A stretch of 64,000 bases of DNA, from assembly GCF_963665675.1 (NCBI RefSeq), contig NZ_OY762426.1, forward strand, positions 2,790,001-2,854,000. Reading direction: 5' to 3'. Below, in pieces: positions 61,681-64,000 of this stretch (position 1 is the first letter of the stretch; every line of letters starts with the position of its first letter). The translations under genes and the position numbers were made by a program. A model generated the notes under the pieces. It searched no databases. It was not told the origin of the DNA and saw only the letters and a program-made list of their open reading frames with translations. The DNA comes from an uncultured Methanolobus sp. GTDB lineage: Archaea > Halobacteriota > Methanosarcinia > Methanosarcinales > Methanosarcinaceae.

Positions 61681-62175
61681 TTGGAAATATTAAAAGAACC
61701 ATCAATAACAGAGATAGAAGAACGGACAGTGGCCTATGTCTCATTCACAGGCAACTACCTTGGAAACGCTGAAGTGTTTTCGGAGCTATTTGGCAAACTC
61801 TTCAACTGGGTTGCTCCGAAACAGGAACAACTAACAGGACCGGATACTGTTATGCTCTCGGCTTACTACGATGACCCGGCAGTAACCCCACCGGATAAAC
61901 TAAAACTGGAAGTCTGCATGAGTATTCCGGAAGAAGCGGAAGTTGAGGGAGAGATCAAGAAGAAAAAACTTCCCGGTGGAAAATATGTGATACTGAGTGT
62001 GGAACTTACCGGACCGGAGGAGTATGCCGCTGCCTGGGAAAAGGTCGTTAAATGGCTGATTCAGAACAATCTTGAAATTGACATGTCAAGGGCAAGTTAT
62101 GAAGTCTACCTGAACTCACCGGAAGAGCATCCGAAAGGACATCATATTGTAGATATCTGCATGCCGGTTAATTGA
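61681..62175 (+). CDS. GyrI-like small-molecule-binding domain protein
   Basis: The start is probably TTG at 61681, because GGTGAT (complement of the 16S 3' end) lies 4 nt upstream; GTG at 61672 is possible. The product of 164 residues is a single GyrI-like/AraC effector-binding domain: ITEIEERTVAYVSFTGNYLG, ELFGKLFNWVAP, SAYYDDPAVTPPDKLKLEVC, LPGGKYVILSVELTGPEEYA, YEVYLNSPEEHPKGHHIVDI. Stand-alone members bind or hydrolyse small amphipathic or cyclopropyl compounds. The role here is unknown. Confidence 0.87.
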   Translation: MEILKEPSITEIEERTVAYVSFTGNYLGNAEVFSELFGKLFNWVAPKQEQLTGPDTVMLSAYYDDPAVTPPDKLKLEVCMSIPEEAEVEGEIKKKKLPGGKYVILSVELTGPEEYAAAWEKVVKWLIQNNLEIDMSRASYEVYLNSPEEHPKGHHIVDICMPVN

Positions 62176-62203
62176 AAAGTATCATTGATACTTTCCTTTT
62201 TTT
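62176..62203 (+). terminator. terminator of the GyrI-like gene
   Basis: A perfect stem AAAGTATC-ATT-GATACTTT directly follows the stop codon, then CCTTTTTTT. Confidence 0.85.
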
Positions 62204-62206
62204 CAG

Positions 62207-62465
62207 TGACAAAAAACAACCTGCAATCTAAAAACAAAGCAAGCGTCCGCCGAAGGCGGCACATTCCAATACTACTATGCAGAAGATTATTTTCAAAGAG
62301 TATCGTACTTATGTAGAGAATTCTGCAGGAGTACGGAGAAGAAGGTATTCTGTAGTATTATGCTAATTATTTTATTAGGTCTTGTGGAAAAACGCCGGCT
62401 TCGCCAGACCATCCAGGTTATTCATAATCTACAATGAATCATAATAAACGTAATTTGACAGCCAA
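62207..62465 (+). mobile_element. decayed MITE family 1 copy E
   Basis: The inner part of the family is recognisable: CTAAAAACAAAGCAAGCGTC, the hairpin CCGCCGAAGGCGG, GCAGAAGATTATT, then AACGCCGGCTTCGCCAG and GGTTATTCAT. The inverted ends are missing or eroded, so it is no longer mobile. Confidence 0.7.
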
Positions 62466-62543
62466 ATTATCCATATAACAGGCATTTTTCATCCATTCAA
62501 ACTTTTTTATTCAGCCACAGGCAGACAAATACATTTACTAACC

Positions 62544-62575
62544 TTTAAATAGAGTGTCATGTTAACAGTTGACAC
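62544..62575 (+). promoter_or_regulatory. promoter and operator of the second symporter pair
   Basis: TTTAAATA (62544-62551) is the TATA box. TCATGTTAACAGTTGACAC (62557-62575) matches 18 of 19 bases of the operator at 37797-37815, and a further GTTAACA follows at 62576-62582. The position over the transcript start suggests repression. Confidence 0.65.
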
Positions 62576-62623
62576 GTTAACAACTATCATTATTATTTAT
62601 ACAAAATCTATGGAAGGACAAAA

Positions 62624-62749
62624 ATGCTTGGAATAGATGACCCACAGATATGGCTGGCTTACATACTCTGTTTTGTAAGTGCCATTGGCTGCATTATCTA
62701 TGGAGCCCTTAAATGGAACGATGATTCCGACGATGAAGAGGTGGACTAA
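62624..62749 (+). CDS. symporter small accessory protein, second copy (41 aa)
   Basis: Begins MLGIDDPQIWLAYILCFVSA and ends ALKWNDDSDDEEVD, with one membrane helix and an acidic tail, like the protein at 37837. GGAAGG precedes the ATG. The stop codon overlaps the symporter start by one base (TAATG). Confidence 0.88.
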   Translation: MLGIDDPQIWLAYILCFVSAIGCIIYGALKWNDDSDDEEVD

Positions 62750-64000
62750 TGGCACTCAGTACACCCGTTCTAGGAATAATTATACTTATATACCTCATGG
62801 TGATCTTTTATCTTGGATGGCTTGGATACAAGAAAACAAAAGAAACCGAAGACTACATGGTAGCCGGAAGGAAGATACACCCATACATCCTGGCACTATC
62901 TTACGGTGCTACATTTATCAGTACTTCAGCAATCATCGGTTTTGGTGGAGCTGCCGGTGCCCTTGGCATGGGACTTTTATGGCTTGCATTCATGAACATT
63001 TTTGTTGGAATATTCATCGCATTCGTAGTATTCGGTTCAAAAACCCGCCGTGTGGGACTTAACCTTGGTGCAGTCACATTCCCTGAACTTCTCGGAAGGC
63101 GTTTCCAGTCAAGGTTCATACAGGGATTTTCCGGAGCACTAATAGGTATATTCATGCCATTGTACGCTGGGATTGTACTTATCGGAGGAGCAAGATTCCT
63201 CGAATCAACCCTCAATATTAATTACGACATTGCAGTTCTTATTCTCACAATAATCGTAGCTGCATATGTAATCACAGGCGGGCTTATCGCTGTTATGTAC
63301 ACCGATGCCCTTCAGGGAACTCTCATGTTTATTGGCATGATATTCCTGCTGGTATTCACATATATCAAAATGGGAGGAGTCACTGCAGCCCACTCCGCAC
63401 TTACAGCTATGAACGACCTTGTTCCTGAAAGCCTCGCAGCCGGAGGACACCTGGGCTGGACATCCATGCCCGCATTCGGCACACCCATATGGTGGACACT
63501 GGTATCAACCCTTGTACTTGGCGTGGGAATCGGAGTAGTTGCACAGCCACAGCTTGCAGTCAGGTTCATGACAGTAAAGAACGACACAGCACTTAACAGG
63601 GCTGTACTCGTTGGTGGTCCTTTCATTCTCATGATGACAGGAGTAGCCTTCACAGTTGGCGCACTTTCAAATGCGTACTTCTATGACACGCTGGGGCAAA
63701 TATCAGTTGTCGTTGCAGGAGGGAACACAGACCTCATCATGCCGGAATTCATCAACAGTGCAATGCCAGATACTTTTGTAGTTCTGTTCATGCTGACCCT
63801 GCTGGCAGCGGCGATGTCAACCCTCAGTTCACAGTTCCACACAATGGGAACCTCAATAGGACATGACTTTTATCGTGAATTCATCAAAAAGGGAGAGCTT
63901 GGCCAGACCATCAACATAACAAGAGCAGCAATAGCATTCACAATCCTTGCAAGTGTTATACTGGCATATGTACTTCCAATCAGTATTATCGCCCGTGCAA
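62749..64000 (+). CDS. sodium:solute symporter (SSS family), partial at window end
   Basis: 417 codons are visible and the frame is open at the end of the window. It is collinear with the complete symporter at 37956: LSYGATFISTSAIIGFGGAA, VITGGLIAVMYTDALQGTLM, GVVAQPQLAVRFMTVKND, LAAAMSTLSSQFHTMGTSIG. About 110 residues of the C-terminus are missing. Together with its small partner it repeats the arrangement and the operator of the first pair, so the two were made by duplication of a whole regulated unit or share a common origin. Confidence 0.93.
   Translation, partial: MALSTPVLGIIILIYLMVIFYLGWLGYKKTKETEDYMVAGRKIHPYILALSYGATFISTSAIIGFGGAAGALGMGLLWLAFMNIFVGIFIAFVVFGSKTRRVGLNLGAVTFPELLGRRFQSRFIQGFSGALIGIFMPLYAGIVLIGGARFLESTLNINYDIAVLILTIIVAAYVITGGLIAVMYTDALQGTLMFIGMIFLLVFTYIKMGGVTAAHSALTAMNDLVPESLAAGGHLGWTSMPAFGTPIWWTLVSTLVLGVGIGVVAQPQLAVRFMTVKNDTALNRAVLVGGPFILMMTGVAFTVGALSNAYFYDTLGQISVVVAGGNTDLIMPEFINSAMPDTFVVLFMLTLLAAAMSTLSSQFHTMGTSIGHDFYREFIKKGELGQTINITRAAIAFTILASVILAYVLPISIIARA

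Overview
The window is AT-rich archaeal DNA, most likely from a methylotrophic methanogen of the Methanosarcinaceae (Methanolobus or Methanococcoides type; this is an inference). The support is the set of protein families: PGF-CTERM and PGF-pre-PGF surface proteins, NosD/GLUG/PKD/PQQ-repeat S-layer-associated proteins, a FlaI/GspE-like pilus ATPase, ArsR-like winged-helix regulators, and promoters with TATA boxes and leaderless or GGAGG-led starts. No rRNA, tRNA, CRISPR array or transposase gene was seen.

Region 1 (about 0.4-30 kb) is an island of secreted proteins, almost all on the minus strand. It holds a DUF4430-type protein, five PQQ-type beta-propeller proteins, two beta-helix proteins, an unusual two-unit protein, and two PGF-pre-PGF proteins. 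Six of the products, one of them a truncated remnant, end in the same tandem two-repeat helical module (ISLAEIRNAIVYWKF or TTDELQ..IH.WL type) and have no membrane anchor. The first half of the island is a tandem duplication (about 4.54-7.19 kb and 7.87-15.7 kb). The left copy has lost about 5.6 kb, which leaves a pseudogene. At least four copies of a roughly 350-400 bp MITE with inverted ends GGCTCTGTAGAAATCCTG, plus one decayed copy, are scattered through the window. One copy has a perfect 8-bp target duplication and a recognisable empty site in the other half of the duplication.

Region 2 (about 30-41.6 kb) is mostly intracellular or membrane functions. It contains an orphan pilus-type ATPase with a second kind of MITE just upstream of its promoter, and two divergent ArsR-like regulators, one fused to a DUF4430-like domain. 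A five-gene operon follows (ArsP-type permease, phosphoesterase, 2[4Fe-4S] ferredoxin, CxxC thioredoxin, DGC-type Cys protein), with two identical-geometry operators TTTCAA-N6-TTGAAA around its TATA box. Then come a methyltransferase, a sodium:solute symporter with a 39-residue accessory protein, a cohesin-domain surface protein with a C-terminal anchor, and a small phosphodiesterase. Two similar double stem-loop intergenic regions look like a pair of small RNAs.

Region 3 (about 41.7-61.3 kb) holds four very large or interrupted minus-strand GLUG/NosD surface proteins. Three end in PGF-CTERM signals (the 2015-residue one has only a C-terminal membrane segment). Long stretches are shared between neighbours, and one gene carries an in-frame TGA. 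Region 4 (61.7-64 kb) has a GyrI-like protein, a decayed MITE, and a second small-protein/symporter pair that runs off the window.

The most interesting hypothesis is a two-part surface assembly. One anchored protein carries a cohesin domain, and a whole family of anchorless propeller and helix proteins ends in a dockerin-like two-repeat module.
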